A DNA stretch of 64,000 bases from Haloplanus salinarum (GCF_024498175.1 NZ_CP101823.1:3230987-3294986); one strand, 5' to 3'; positions 43,490-55,055 are shown, counted from the first letter of the stretch. Made by a program: numbers and translations. Notes: generated from the sequence alone by a model not told the origin.

Positions 43490-46141
43490 ATGCCCAGTTC
43501 GGACGGTTCGGGGGTCGACCGACAGCGGCTGCAGCCTCTCTTCGACATCTCGCCCGACGCGATCATCCTTCACGACATCGAGGGCACCATCATCGACGTC
43601 AACGACCGAACGGTCGACAGTCTGGGACTCGAACGCGCCGAGCTCCGCACGATGAACGTCGCCGACGTCGAGCGAGCGCACAGTCACGCGGAGCTACGGT
43701 CGCTCTGGCGGGGGATGGCTCCCGACGAGCGGGAGACGGTGGAGGGGACCCACCGTCGCGCGGACGGCTCGACGTTCCCGGTCGAGGTGTCCATCCGTCG
43801 GATCGAACTCGACGGCGACGACTACTTTCTCACGCTGAGCCGGGATATCTCCGAACGCAAGGAGCGCCAACGCACGCTCGAGCGACAGGCGGCGTTCCTC
43901 GAACACTCGGCGTCCATCGTCGCCGTCCTCGACGAGCGGGGGACCATCGAGTACCAGAGCCCGTCCGTCGAGCGCGTCCTCGGCCACGACCCCGACGAGT
44001 TGGTGGGGGAGACGGCGTTCGAGTACATCCATCCCGAGGACCGAGAGCGGGTCCTCAGGCAGTTCCGAAACGGACTGGAGAACCCGGGCCTGGAACGGGT
44101 CGTCGAGTATCGGTTCCGGAACGCAGACGGCGAGTGGCGCTGGCTCCGGTCGCTCGGAACCAACTGTCTCGACGACCCGTCCCTCGAGTGTATCATCGTC
44201 AACAGCGTCGACGTCACGGCGCGAAAGGAGCGCGAGCGGGAACTCGAACGCTACGAACGGCTCGTCGAGAACCTTCCGGTCGGGGTCTACCGGTGTACGG
44301 CCGGCCCGAACGGCGAGTTCCGGCTGCTGAACCGTTCGATGGTCGAGATGTTCGACGCCGACTCGAAAGCCCACCTCCGTGAGCACTCGGTCAGCGACCT
44401 CTACCGCGATTCCGCCGAGCGCGAGGCGTTCAGCGAGCGACTCGCGGACGAGACGGTCGTGAGAGAGCGGGAGATCGAACTCGAAACGCTCGACGGCGAG
44501 GCGCTGTGGGGTGCCGTCACCGCAATCGCGAGGGACGTCGGTGAGGAGACGGTGTTCGACGGGGCGATCCAGGACGTCACCGACCGCAAGGCGTTCGAAC
44601 GGCAACTGTCGGCGCTCCACGGGGCGACTCGGGAGTTCGTCGAGGCGGCGTCGAAAACGGAGGTCGCCGAGATCGCCGTCGAGACTGCGACCGACCTGCT
44701 CGGGTTCTCGTTGCCCTCGGTCTGGTTCCCCACCGACGACCGGACCGAACTCGCCCTCGTCGCGAACTCGCCGGAGCATCAGGCACTCCTCGAGGAGGCC
44801 GGGACGCCGGCGCCGACCCACCCGCGGGGTAACTGGCTCTGGGACGTGTTCGAGGCGGGCGAGACCGTGATTCGCGATTCGCTCCCCCGAGACGCGCCCG
44901 CCGCGGACGTCCCCCTGCGGTCGTCGATCGTCCTCCCGCTTGGCGAACACGGCGTCCTCACGTGTGCGGCCACGGGGACGACCGAGTTCACCGACCGGGA
45001 GATCCAGCTCACGGAACTGCTGGCGCGGAACGTCCGGGTCGCGCTCGATCAGATCGAGCAACAGACAGCTCTCAAACGGCAGAAACGGCTCATCGACGAC
45101 CTGCTGGACGGGATCGACGATATCGTCTACGTCTTGGATTCGACGGGCCACCTCCGCCGGTGGAACGAGGCGTTCGAAACGGTGACCGGATACGACGGGG
45201 AGGCCCTCGAAACCATGCACATCGCGGACTTCTTCGGCCCGGACGACGCCGACGCCGCGGTCGAGGCCGTCGAAGAGGCCTTCGAGACGGGCGACACCCG
45301 GATGGAACTGGCCCTGCTGACCGACGACGGGGAGTCGATCCCGTACGAGTTCATCGCGAACACCTTCGAGGATCCCTGTGGCGAGCCCGCGCTGGCCGGA
45401 ATCGGGCGTGACCGGACCGTCCACGTCGAGTACGAACAGCGGCTGCGGGAACAGCGCGACAACCTCGAACTGCTGAATCAGGTCGTTCGCCACGACATCC
45501 GCAACGACCTCCAGCTGGTGTCGTCGTACGCGGAACTGCTCGACGAACGCGTCGACGACGAGCGTGGATACGTCGAGACCATCGTCGAGAGCGCCGACCA
45601 AGCGGTCGAGCTGACGAAGACCGCCCGGGAGTTGGCCGACGTCATGTTGGCCACCGAGCAGGGGCGAGCCGCCGTCCCCCTGCGGCCCGCGCTCGAAGAC
45701 GAACTCGACGCCATCCGAACGGCGTACCCCGAGGCGACGTTCTCGGTCGAGGGATCGATCCCGGACGTGGACGTCGTCGCCGACGAGATGCTCGACTCGG
45801 TGTTCCGCAACCTGCTGAAAAACGCCGTCCAACACAACGACCAAGCGGCGCCGACGGTCACCGTTTCGGCTCGAACGCGCGACGACGAGGTCGTCGTCTA
45901 CGTCGCGGACGACGGGCCGGGTGTCCCCGACGATCAGAAGGAGGTGATCTTCGGGCAGGGTGAGAAAGGGCTGGAGAGCGGGGGGACGGGACTCGGGCTC
46001 TATCTCGTCCAAACGCTGCTCGACGCCTACGGCGGGGCGGTGTGGGTCGAGGACAACGACCCCGAGGGCGCGGTGTTCGTCGTGACACTGCCGACGGCGG
46101 GGCAGGACGTGGGCGCCGACCGGTCGGTCTCGGGGACGTGA
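43490..46141 (+). CDS. Multi-PAS/GAF sensor histidine kinase
   Basis: 883 residues, no transmembrane segments. In order: PAS (about 17-125), PAS with PAC (about 140-250), PAS-like (about 260-375), GAF (about 385-525), PAS (about 535-650), HisKA with phospho-acceptor H668 in VVRHDIRNDL, and HATPase (about 760-875) with N box LLKNAVQHND, and GPGVP and GGTGLGLYLV ATP-lid motifs. It is a cytoplasmic sensor; the ligands are unknown. No response regulator is adjacent. Confidence 0.9.
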   Translation: MPSSDGSGVDRQRLQPLFDISPDAIILHDIEGTIIDVNDRTVDSLGLERAELRTMNVADVERAHSHAELRSLWRGMAPDERETVEGTHRRADGSTFPVEVSIRRIELDGDDYFLTLSRDISERKERQRTLERQAAFLEHSASIVAVLDERGTIEYQSPSVERVLGHDPDELVGETAFEYIHPEDRERVLRQFRNGLENPGLERVVEYRFRNADGEWRWLRSLGTNCLDDPSLECIIVNSVDVTARKERERELERYERLVENLPVGVYRCTAGPNGEFRLLNRSMVEMFDADSKAHLREHSVSDLYRDSAEREAFSERLADETVVREREIELETLDGEALWGAVTAIARDVGEETVFDGAIQDVTDRKAFERQLSALHGATREFVEAASKTEVAEIAVETATDLLGFSLPSVWFPTDDRTELALVANSPEHQALLEEAGTPAPTHPRGNWLWDVFEAGETVIRDSLPRDAPAADVPLRSSIVLPLGEHGVLTCAATGTTEFTDREIQLTELLARNVRVALDQIEQQTALKRQKRLIDDLLDGIDDIVYVLDSTGHLRRWNEAFETVTGYDGEALETMHIADFFGPDDADAAVEAVEEAFETGDTRMELALLTDDGESIPYEFIANTFEDPCGEPALAGIGRDRTVHVEYEQRLREQRDNLELLNQVVRHDIRNDLQLVSSYAELLDERVDDERGYVETIVESADQAVELTKTARELADVMLATEQGRAAVPLRPALEDELDAIRTAYPEATFSVEGSIPDVDVVADEMLDSVFRNLLKNAVQHNDQAAPTVTVSARTRDDEVVVYVADDGPGVPDDQKEVIFGQGEKGLESGGTGLGLYLVQTLLDAYGGAVWVEDNDPEGAVFVVTLPTAGQDVGADRSVSGT

Positions 46142-46201
46142 CGCGACGGGCGCGCGGCGGTGTGGCGAAACGAGTTTATTCCAACCGCCCCAACGGCGAC
46201 C

Positions 46202-46579
46202 GTGCGACCGATCACCCGCCGCGCGGTCGTCGGCTTCGTGTTCGTCGTCCTCGCCCTCCTCGCCCTCGGCGCCCTCCCCTCGCTTTTGGCCTCCGGCGAG
46301 CCATACTACCTGACGGCGACGCCGACCGACGCCGACGGCCCCGCCGTCGACGCCACGAACCTCTCCGACCGTCGGTACCCCTACCTCACCGAGGCCATCG
46401 ACACCGGGCGGTCGGCCCCCTACCGCCGCGGACCTATCGGGCTGAAGGAGGCGTTCTCGCACTCGCCGTTCGACGAGCGACAGGGACTGATCGCCCGGAA
46501 CCCCGACGCCCGTCGGGACGGCGGCGTCCTCGTCGTCGACGGCGAGGATCGCTACCTAGTGGAGGTGACGCGGTCGTGA
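46202..46579 (+). CDS. Small membrane-anchored haloarchaeal protein
   Basis: 125 residues from GTG 46202. One N-terminal transmembrane helix (about 9-31) precedes an extracytoplasmic-looking domain of about 95 residues. No family recognised. The stop overlaps the GTG start of the NUDIX gene by four bases (GTGA), implying coupled translation. Confidence 0.65.
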   Translation: MRPITRRAVVGFVFVVLALLALGALPSLLASGEPYYLTATPTDADGPAVDATNLSDRRYPYLTEAIDTGRSAPYRRGPIGLKEAFSHSPFDERQGLIARNPDARRDGGVLVVDGEDRYLVEVTRS

Positions 46580-47118
46580 ACGACGGCGAGGACCACGACT
46601 GGCCGGTGCTCGAGTCGGTCACCGAGTACGAGACCGGCTGGTACACCGGCGGCTACGACCTGGTGGAACAGCCCGACGGCTCGACCAAACGCTACTACTG
46701 GGCGGAACTCCCACCCGCCGCCGTCGTCGTCGCCGTCGCCGAGGGGTCCCTCCTCTTCGTCGAACAGTACCGGCCGACGATCCGCGAGACCCACCTCGAA
46801 CTCCCCGCGGGCATCGTCGAGTCCGGCGAATCCTTCACGACGGCCGCGGCGCGCGAACTCCGCGAGGAGACGGGCTTCGTTCCGGACTCGACCGCGCTCC
46901 TCCAGGAGTTCTGGACCTGTACCGGCGTCCTCCGACACCGCCGCGGCATCGTCTTCGCCGAGGGGCTGACCCCCGCCGACCGCGACCTCGACGGCAACGA
47001 GTTCCTCACCCCCCGTCCCGTCCCCGTCGAGGAGGCCCTCGACGTGGCCCGCCGTCAGCCGACCAACGACGCCACGGTCGAGGGTGTCCTGCTGGCCCGG
47101 GAGGAAGGACTGCTGTGA
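46576..47118 (+). CDS. NUDIX hydrolase (ADP-ribose pyrophosphatase-like)
   Basis: 180 residues. The Nudix box GIVESGESFTTAAARELREETGFV has the G-X5-E-X7-REUXEEXGU pattern, and the preceding FVEQYRPTIRETHLELPAG segment is typical of ADP-ribose/GDP-mannose-type enzymes. It hydrolyses nucleoside-diphosphate compounds; the exact substrate is not decided. GTG start at 46576. Confidence 0.88.
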   Translation: MNDGEDHDWPVLESVTEYETGWYTGGYDLVEQPDGSTKRYYWAELPPAAVVVAVAEGSLLFVEQYRPTIRETHLELPAGIVESGESFTTAAARELREETGFVPDSTALLQEFWTCTGVLRHRRGIVFAEGLTPADRDLDGNEFLTPRPVPVEEALDVARRQPTNDATVEGVLLAREEGLL

Positions 47119-47398
47119 GCCTTCGCGATGGCGGGCAGACGCGTGCGGCGGCGCACACGGGAGGTGATGGCTTCGGAGCCCGCCGCTCGCTCCCGACGCT
47201 CCGGATCGCGGCCCCGCCGCCGACCCGCCGGGATCGGCGGACGATCCGGAGTGACGCGCCGCGGGCCGTAACGAAAATCCAGATTCCACCTATCCGACGA
47301 CATAAGTTCCGCCCCGACGGAGAGGGTGGTAATGGTCCCTCGTCTCGGACGCCCCGACCTCTTCGTCGACCGATCGTCCCTCGCCACGTGGTGTCACC

Positions 47399-48924
47399 AT
47401 GCCTGACCGCTCCTCCCTCACCGTCCTCGCCCTGATCGTCGCCTTGACGGCGAGTACTCTCACGCTCGGGGCCGGCGTCGCTGCGGCGGACAGCCAGGTG
47501 GCGATCCAGTCCGCGACTGTCGATTCGGAGACGCCACGCGTCGGCGAGGACGTGACGGTCAGGACGACGATCCGCAACTTCGAGAGTGCCACCACCGCCG
47601 CCCGGATCAACCAGGTGTCGCTCCGGCAGGGCACCCGCACCCTCACCACGTCGAAGGACCCGGGCACGATCGGCACCGGCGGCTCGATCGAGTTGCCCCT
47701 GACGACGACCTTCGACTCGCCCGGACGCAAGCAACTCACGGTCCACGTCTACGGCGTGAGCGCCGACGGCAACGTGTTCAACCTCGAGTATCCGGTGTCG
47801 ATGACGGTCAACGACCACGGCGGCGACGTGCAACTGTCGCTGGAGACGCCGACCGACCCCTCGACCGAGAGTCGGGTGAACGTCACCGTCGCCAACGGCG
47901 CGGCCACCAACGTCTCCAACCTCCGCCTGACGCTCTCGGGGCCGAACGCCACCGTCGAGGATGCCAGCCGGGTGAACGCGTCGCTCCTCGGCGGTCGCGA
48001 GCGCGTCGTCGGGTACGACGTGACCTTCGACGGCGCCGGCCGGCACCCGCTCACCGCGACGCTCGGCTATCGCGACCCGAACGGGAACCGGGACACCGTC
48101 ACCGAGACGCGGACGTTCGTCGTCGACCCAGCGCGCGTCGACGCCGAACTCGACGCGGAGGTGGTCCGCGAGAACGACACGGCCCGCATCGACACCTCGC
48201 TCACCAACTTCGGGAACGTCCCGCTGGAGGGGGTCCGTCTGCGCGCCGAGTCGGACGGCGAGACGGTCGCCCGCAAACTCGTCGGGGACGTGGGGATCGA
48301 GTCCACCCGTGACGTCTCCATCGGCGAGTCCAGCCTGCCGGCCGGCGAGGTGACCCTCCACGCGGTCTACGAGGCCGCCGGCGACACGCACGAGACGGCG
48401 ACGGTCGTCGACTTCGCGCCGACGACCGACGGGCGGATCACGCTGACCGGCATCGAGGTCCTCCCGGCCGGCGGCTCGATCAGACTCGCCGGTAGCGCCT
48501 CGAACACCGGCGAGACGACCGTGACCGGCGCCGTCGTGAGCGTCGTCGGGACCGACCGCGTGACGCCGGTTTCGCCGGCGAAGGACTACTTCGTCGGCAA
48601 CGTCCCCGCCGGCGAGTTCACGTCCTTCGAGTTGACCGCGCGCCTGGCCGGGAACCGGACCGACGCGGTGCCCGTCCGCATCAGCTACATCGCGGACGGT
48701 CGGGAGTACTCCCGGGTCGTCGAAGTCGACCTCGCCGATGCCGGCGGTGGCGCCCCCGCCGGTCCGCAGGCTGGCAGGGGGGAGCCCGACGGCCCGCCCG
48801 GCGGTGGCGGCTTCCTCGGCGTCGGCCGGATCGACGTGGTCGGCCTCCTGCTTCGCCTCGCCGCCGTCCTCGCCGTCGGGGCCGGCGTGATCTACTGGTG
48901 GCGGCGCCGCAGCGACGACGAGCA

Positions 48925-48928
<4 letters not shown>
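47399..48928 (+). CDS. Secreted single-anchor protein with CARDB-like domains, partner of an ABC exporter
   Basis: 509 residues. The signal peptide (about 1-30) is followed by about four Ig-like/CARDB-type beta domains, a Gly/Pro linker (about 455-475) and one C-terminal transmembrane helix (about 480-498) with a short basic tail. It overlaps the ABC ATPase gene by four bases. In bacteria MacB works with a MacA adaptor; this protein may play an analogous external role, which is inference from gene order. Confidence 0.8.
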
Positions 48929-49637
<709 letters not shown>

Positions 49638-49641
<4 letters not shown>

Positions 49642-50762
49642 TCGACCCTCTCGATTTCCCGGCGCTCCGGATGGCGTGGCTCAACCTCCGCCGGAACACG
49701 CTCCGCACCGGGCTGGCGACCCTCGGCATCGTCATCGGCGTCGTCGCCATCGCGGGCATCGGCATCACGGGTACGGCGCTCCAGTACGGCGCCACACAGG
49801 AGTTGGGCGGCCTCTCGAACACGGTGACGGTCTTCCCCGGCGAGGAGAACGCCGCCGACGTCATCACCGACCAACAGGTCGACTCCATCGAGCGGGTGGC
49901 GACGGGCGCGGTGGTCGCCCCCCAGCGCTCGGAGCGGATGGAGGTGGCCTCGCGCTCGGAGCGACGGCAGGTGAGCGTCGAGGCCGTCTCCCGGCCGGCC
50001 GCCCTCTACGACGCGGCCGAGGGGACCATCCCGACGCCGATGCGGAGCGGCGCCCTGCTCAACGCCGAACTCGCCGACGAACTCGGCGTGGAACTCGGCC
50101 AGACGGTCTCCATCGGCGGACGATCCTATCGGATCATCGCCATCCTCGACGAGCCGGGCGGCTTCGGGCAGGGCGTCTCGGTGGTCGTCCCGCTCGACGA
50201 CGTCGACCGGGACGGTTACGATCAGGTGACCGTCGTCACCGAGGACGGCGAGGCGGCCCAGCGACTCGCCGCGGAGATTCCCCAGGAGTTGAACCAGCGC
50301 GAGGAGGTGGTCGACACGTTCACCCCCGCCGACATCCAGGAGAGCGTCAGCGGCTTCTTCGCGACGCTGAACGCCGCGCTCCTCGGCGTCGGCTCCATCT
50401 CGCTGGTGGTCGCCGGCGTCAGCATCCTGAACGTGATGCTGATGAGCGTCGTCGAGCGACAGGCCGAGATCGGCGTGTTCCGGGCCGTGGGCATCCGCCG
50501 GCGCGAGGTGATGCGGATGATCGTCGCCGAAGCGACGCTGCTGGGCGTGGTCGGCGGTCTCGTCGGCGTCGTCCTCTCCCTGCTGATCGGCTACGCGGTC
50601 AACGGCCTGCTCAACGGCCAGCCCGCCCTCGTCTTGCAGCCCCGCAACCTCGAGTTCCTCGCGCTCGGGTTCGGCTTCGCGGTGCTCGCGAGCACGCTCA
50701 GCGGTCTCTACCCCGCCTGGAAGGCGTCGACGGCCAACCCCGTCGAAGTGCTCCGCGGGTAG
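49638..50762 (+). CDS. MacB/FtsX-type ABC transporter permease
   Basis: 374 residues from a GTG start that overlaps the ATPase stop. The N-terminal transmembrane helix (about 20-42) is followed by a MacB-like extracytoplasmic core of about 200 residues, then the FtsX domain with three transmembrane helices ending FAVLASTLSGLYPAWKASTANPVEVLRG, the family's C-terminal signature. Works with the upstream ATPase; substrate unknown. Confidence 0.92.
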
Positions 50763-50826
50763 CCCGCGCTACCCTCCCTCGGTCGGAGGAAACGGTTATG
50801 TGACACAGCCCGCAAGGCCACCTACT

Positions 50827-52782
50827 ATGGGACGTACGCTCACGGAGAAGATCCTCGCCGATCACCTCGTCGACGGCGACATCGAGACCGGCGAGGAGAT
50901 CGGTATCGAGGTAGACCAGACCATCGCCCACGACCTGACGGGGACGATGGCGTGGCTCCAGTTCGAGGCGCTCGGCCTCGACGAGGTGAAAGTCGAGGTG
51001 GCCGGCCAGCACTGTGACCACCAGACCTACCAGCCGGACTTCAAGGTCTCCGACGACCACCGCTTCCTCCGGTCGGCGGCGGGCACCTACGGCGCGTACT
51101 TCGCACGCCCGGGGACCGGCATCCTGCACCAGGTCCACAAGGAGAACTTCACCGCCCCGGGGAAGACCCTGCTCGGCGCCGACTCCCACACCCCGACCGC
51201 GGGGGGCGTGGGATCGCTCGGCATCGGCACCGGCGGTCTCGACGTGGCCACCGCGATGGGCGGTGCGCCCTTCTATCTCGACGTGCCGGAGGTGGTGAAC
51301 GTCCGCCTGGAGGGTGAACTGCCCGAGTGGACGACCGCCAAGGACGTGATCCTCGAACTGCTGCGCCGCTACTCCGTCAAGTTCGGCGTCGACAAGGTGT
51401 TCGAGTACACCGGCCCGGGCGTCGAGACTCTCTCGGCCCACGAGCGGACCGTCATCACCAACATGGGGACGGAGCTGGGTGCGACCACCTCGATCTTCCC
51501 GAGCGACGAGCGCACGAAGGAGTTCTTCGACCGACTGGGCCGGCCCGAGGACTTCGTCGAACTCGCGCCCGACCCCGACGCCGAGTACGACGACGAGATC
51601 GTCGTCGACCTCTCGGAGCTGGAGCCGCTGATCGCCTGTCCGTCGATGCCGGACAACGTCGTGCCCGTCCGCGAGGTGTCGGGGATCGAGGTCGATCAGG
51701 TGCTCGTCGGCTCCTGTACCAACGGCGCCTACGAGGACATCCTCCCGGTGGCGAAGATGTTCGACGGCCGTGAGGTGGCCAAACGGACCGAAACCATCGT
51801 CGCCCCGGCGTCGAAACAGGCCTCGGAGATGCTCGCACGCGACGGCTTCACCGCGGAACTGATGGCCGCCGGCGTCAGCGTCTCGGAGGCGACGTGTGGC
51901 GCCTGCATCGGCGCCGGTCACGTCCCCGCCAGCGACTCCGTGAGCGTCCGCACGTTCAACCGCAACTTCGAGGGCCGTTCGGGGATGGAGGCGGACGCGG
52001 TCTACCTCTGCTCCCCGGAGGTGGCCGCGGCGACGGCGCTGGCGGGGGAGATCACCGATCCCCGGGATCTCGCGGCCGACGTCGAGGAACCGGGGTTCGA
52101 GTACCCCGAACGCTACATCGGCGCCAGCGAATCGGACCTCATCATGCCCGACGAGGCGGTCGACGACGGCCTCGTCAAGGGACCGAACATCGACGAGGTG
52201 CCGCTGAAAGACCCGCTGGGGCGCGATCTGTCGGGCCCGGCGCTGTTGAAGATGCCCGACAACATCACGACCGACCACATCATCCCGGCCACCCAGGAGG
52301 TGTCGGTCTACCGCTCGAACGTCCCGAAGCTCTCCGAGTTCACGCTCAAGCGGGTCGACGAGACGTTCGCCGCCCGCGCCGCCGCGGCCGACGGCGGCGT
52401 CCTCGTCGCCGGCGAGAACTACGGTCAGGGCTCCTCGCGTGAACACGCCGCCCTCTGTCCGATGTATCTGGGGGTCGGGGCCGTCCTCGCGCAGTCCTTC
52501 GCCCGCATCCACAAGTCCAACCTGATCAACTTCGGGCTTCTCCCGCTGACGATCGACGAGGAAACGTACGAGCGGATCGACCAGGGCGACGAGATCGATA
52601 TCGTCGACGACGCCGCCGCGGCCGTCGAGAGCGGGCAGGAGACGCTGACGATCCGCGTCGACGACGACTGGGAGGCGACGGTCGGCCTCGACGCCAACGA
52701 GCGCGAACGGGAACTGCTCGCGGCCGGCGGGAAACTCCCGCACACCCGCCAGCGGTTCGCCGACGAGGCGGGGGAGGCCTGA
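50827..52782 (+). CDS. Aconitate hydratase, paralogue 2
   Basis: 651 residues, full-length homologue of the protein at 40026-42002, with the same opening (MGRTLTEKILADHLVDGD). Cluster motifs GSCTNGAY and ATCGACIGAGH are retained; GACIG replaces GPCIG. Swivel-domain motifs NITTDHIIPATQE and ENYGQGSSREHAA are present. It is probably a functional aconitase; a related substrate (for example methylcitrate-pathway intermediates) cannot be excluded. Adjacent genes give no pathway clue. Confidence 0.9.
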   Translation: MGRTLTEKILADHLVDGDIETGEEIGIEVDQTIAHDLTGTMAWLQFEALGLDEVKVEVAGQHCDHQTYQPDFKVSDDHRFLRSAAGTYGAYFARPGTGILHQVHKENFTAPGKTLLGADSHTPTAGGVGSLGIGTGGLDVATAMGGAPFYLDVPEVVNVRLEGELPEWTTAKDVILELLRRYSVKFGVDKVFEYTGPGVETLSAHERTVITNMGTELGATTSIFPSDERTKEFFDRLGRPEDFVELAPDPDAEYDDEIVVDLSELEPLIACPSMPDNVVPVREVSGIEVDQVLVGSCTNGAYEDILPVAKMFDGREVAKRTETIVAPASKQASEMLARDGFTAELMAAGVSVSEATCGACIGAGHVPASDSVSVRTFNRNFEGRSGMEADAVYLCSPEVAAATALAGEITDPRDLAADVEEPGFEYPERYIGASESDLIMPDEAVDDGLVKGPNIDEVPLKDPLGRDLSGPALLKMPDNITTDHIIPATQEVSVYRSNVPKLSEFTLKRVDETFAARAAAADGGVLVAGENYGQGSSREHAALCPMYLGVGAVLAQSFARIHKSNLINFGLLPLTIDEETYERIDQGDEIDIVDDAAAAVESGQETLTIRVDDDWEATVGLDANERERELLAAGGKLPHTRQRFADEAGEA

Positions 52783-52784
52783 GC

Positions 52785-53042
52785 CTACGTCAGGAGTTCC
52801 TCGTCACACTCCGGGCAGACCTGCATGTCGTTGACGGAGCGGGCCGCCGGGTTCTCCCCACAGAGTTCACACGCCGGGACCGTGCGCTCGGGGGGCACTG
52901 CACGCGCGTCGCCGTCGGGGCCCTCCCCCTCGCCCTCCGCCATCGCCTCGTGCGGGAGCGAGGGACCCCGGATCCGCGTGAAGTAAAGCACGACCCCGAG
53001 GATCGCGAGCGACCCGACGAGGAAGCCGAGTTCGAAGGCCAT
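52785..53042 (-). CDS. Small membrane protein with C-terminal zinc ribbon
   Basis: 85 residues. One N-terminal transmembrane helix (about 3-22) is followed by an acidic linker and a zinc ribbon, CELCGENPAARSVNDMQVCPEC, near the C-terminus. It is convergent with acn paralogue 2, two bases apart. Function unknown. Confidence 0.72.
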   Translation of the reverse strand: MAFELGFLVGSLAILGVVLYFTRIRGPSLPHEAMAEGEGEGPDGDARAVPPERTVPACELCGENPAARSVNDMQVCPECDEELLT

Positions 53043-53084
53043 CGGCGACCGTACGGGCTCGACGGCCGTTAGCCTTTCCCACGG

Positions 53085-53321
53085 TCAGGCGTCGATCAGC
53101 CCCCACGAGATCCGGTCCCACACCCGTTCGTACCCGTAGTAGGTCCCCGTCTTCACGAGGTTGGCCACGAGGCCGACGCTGACGGCGTCGCCGACGTCGC
53201 CGACGACCACCCACGCGACGATGACGGTGACAGCCACCATCGACAGCCGATAACAGACCGTCTTCACGAGCGCTCGACGCCGCGCTTGCCGCGGCGTTCG
53301 CGCGGTGACGCCCCCGGACAT
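53085..53321 (-). CDS. DUF2061 small membrane protein
   Basis: 78 residues. RALVKTVCYRLSMVAVTVIVAWVVVGD and LVANLVKTGTYYGYERVWDRISWG match DUF2061, a family of two-helix membrane proteins of unknown role that also occurs next to sulphur-assimilation genes in bacteria. The ATG at 53321 is preferred because an ACACTTATG box lies about 25-30 nt upstream. Confidence 0.82.
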   Translation of the reverse strand: MSGGVTARTPRQARRRALVKTVCYRLSMVAVTVIVAWVVVGDVGDAVSVGLVANLVKTGTYYGYERVWDRISWGLIDA

Positions 53322-53424
53322 GTCCCGTCCTACGGCCGGTCGCGGCATAAGTGTAACCACGAACAGTAACTTCTAGAGGCGAACGTAACCTTATGTGGTT
53401 ATATCCCGGCCGAAACAGCGGCGG

Positions 53425-55050
53425 CTACTCGAGGTCGGGCCGCGAGAGCTCGGTGTACTTGTCGGTGAGGAACTCGAGCAGGACCGGCGTGCCCTCCTTG
53501 GTCTTCTCGACGCCGCGTTCGATGGCGTCGGCGACGTTCGCGGGGTCCTCGACGCGTTCGCCGTAGCCGCCCATGGACTCGGCGAAGTCGGCGTAGTGGC
53601 CCGAGAACGGCGTGTCGTAACTCGCCATCTCGAAGTTGTTGAGGACGATTTCGAGGACCGGGATGTCCTCGCGGACGGCCGTCTCGAAGTCCATGCCGGT
53701 CATGCCGATGGCGCCGTCGCCCATGACGTGGACACAGACCTTCTCGGGGTGGACGAGCTTCGCGCCCATCATCAGGCCGAGGCCGTAGCCGAGCTGCGTG
53801 GTCTTGCCCCAGCCGAGGTAGGAGAGCGGTTCGGTCACCTCGAAGAAGGGGGCCATGAAGTCGCGGGCGTTGCCGGCGTCGGCGGTGGCGACGACCTCCT
53901 CCTTGTCGACCGTCTCGTTCAGTTCGTGGACGACCCGGTAGGGGTTGATCGGCGTCTCGTCGGATTCGAGCACGTCGGCCCAGTCGTCGCGCCACTCGGA
54001 TTCGATCGCCGCGATCTCCGCGGTCACGTCGTCGTACCGGCCGAAGTCGGTATCGTCGATCCGGCTGTGGATCTCGTCGACGATGGCCTCGAGGACGAGT
54101 TTCGCGTCGCCGATGACCGCGAGGTCGGACTTGTAGTCCTTGTCCACGTCGCCGGGGTCGTTCGTCGAGTGGATGAGGGTGTTGTCCTCCGTGGGCGGCG
54201 TGATGCCGTACGCGGTCTTGGTGAAGCTACACCCGATGCCGAAGAGGACGTCGGCCTCGTGGACGAAGTGGTTGAGCTGACGGGGTTCGCTCTTCGACCC
54301 CGCGCCGAGCGAGAGCGGGTGATCCTCGGGGAAGGCGCTCTTGCCGTTGAGCGTGGTCGCCACGGGCGCCTCCAGCAGTTCCGCGAGTTCCTTCAGGGGC
54401 TCCCAGGCCTTCGCGTAGTGGACGCCCTGTCCGGCGTTGATGACCGGCAGGTCGGCGGAAAGCAGCGCGTCCGCGGCGTCGGAGACGGCCTCGGGGTCCG
54501 GCCCAGAGCGTGTCGACGACGTGGGTTCGTAGTCGATGTCGTCGACCTCCTCGTAGAAGACGTCCTTCGGAATTTCGACCAGACCCGGCCGCTGGCGCCC
54601 GTTTCGCGCCGCCTGGAACGCCCGCCGGATCGTCTCCCCGGTCGCCTCGGGATCGGTCAACTGCTCCGTCGTCTTCGTGACCGCCTGGTAGTTGATGAGC
54701 GAACTGAACTTGGGGTCCGTGTTCGTCTTCGCCCGCGAGTAGCCCGCCGGGAGCGCGACGATGGGCGCCGACTCGGCGTAGGCCTGGGCGATCCCGCCCA
54801 CCGAGTTCTCCGTCCCCGGCCCGTGCTGGCAGGCGAACGCCTCGACCTGGTCCCCGGAGGTGATCCGGGCGATGCCGTCGAGGATGTGGGCGCCGGTTCG
54901 CTCCTGCCGGACGACGATGGGGCGGATGCCCGCCTCCTCGGCGGCGTCGTCGTCGAACAGGGGGTTGCTCGGGAATCCGATCAGGTGATCGACACCTTCC
55001 TCGGCCAGTATCTCCGCGACTGCGTCTGTTACGTTCATCCTACCGTTCAC
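53425..55050 (-). CDS. Thiamine-pyrophosphate-dependent enzyme, acetolactate-synthase/decarboxylase-like
   Basis: 541 residues from GTG 55050. Its SD-like GGAGGT is 5 nt away, against 17 nt for ATG 55038. The PYR domain holds catalytic Glu E50 in VVRQERTGAHILDGIAR. The central domain follows, then the PP domain with the TPP motif GDGAIGM...NNFEM. Members decarboxylate or ligate 2-oxoacids. Without a neighbouring ilvN it is probably not the biosynthetic acetolactate synthase. It is divergent from a D-2-hydroxyacid dehydrogenase, so a shared 2-oxoacid substrate is plausible. Confidence 0.82.
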   Translation of the reverse strand: MNGRMNVTDAVAEILAEEGVDHLIGFPSNPLFDDDAAEEAGIRPIVVRQERTGAHILDGIARITSGDQVEAFACQHGPGTENSVGGIAQAYAESAPIVALPAGYSRAKTNTDPKFSSLINYQAVTKTTEQLTDPEATGETIRRAFQAARNGRQRPGLVEIPKDVFYEEVDDIDYEPTSSTRSGPDPEAVSDAADALLSADLPVINAGQGVHYAKAWEPLKELAELLEAPVATTLNGKSAFPEDHPLSLGAGSKSEPRQLNHFVHEADVLFGIGCSFTKTAYGITPPTEDNTLIHSTNDPGDVDKDYKSDLAVIGDAKLVLEAIVDEIHSRIDDTDFGRYDDVTAEIAAIESEWRDDWADVLESDETPINPYRVVHELNETVDKEEVVATADAGNARDFMAPFFEVTEPLSYLGWGKTTQLGYGLGLMMGAKLVHPEKVCVHVMGDGAIGMTGMDFETAVREDIPVLEIVLNNFEMASYDTPFSGHYADFAESMGGYGERVEDPANVADAIERGVEKTKEGTPVLLEFLTDKYTELSRPDLE

Positions 55051-55055
55051 CCATT

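Noticed and set aside
43694-46462. Antisense open frame of 922 codons opposite the sensor kinase
   Set aside because: It is a shadow of the PAS/HisKA gene; composition is unnatural and no domain is visible.
47119-47398. Possible small gene in the 280-bp gap before the CARDB-like protein
   Set aside because: Frames on both strands are Arg/Pro-rich, with no ribosome site, conserved motif or sensible start. It probably only holds the operon promoter (GACATAAGTT near 47301).
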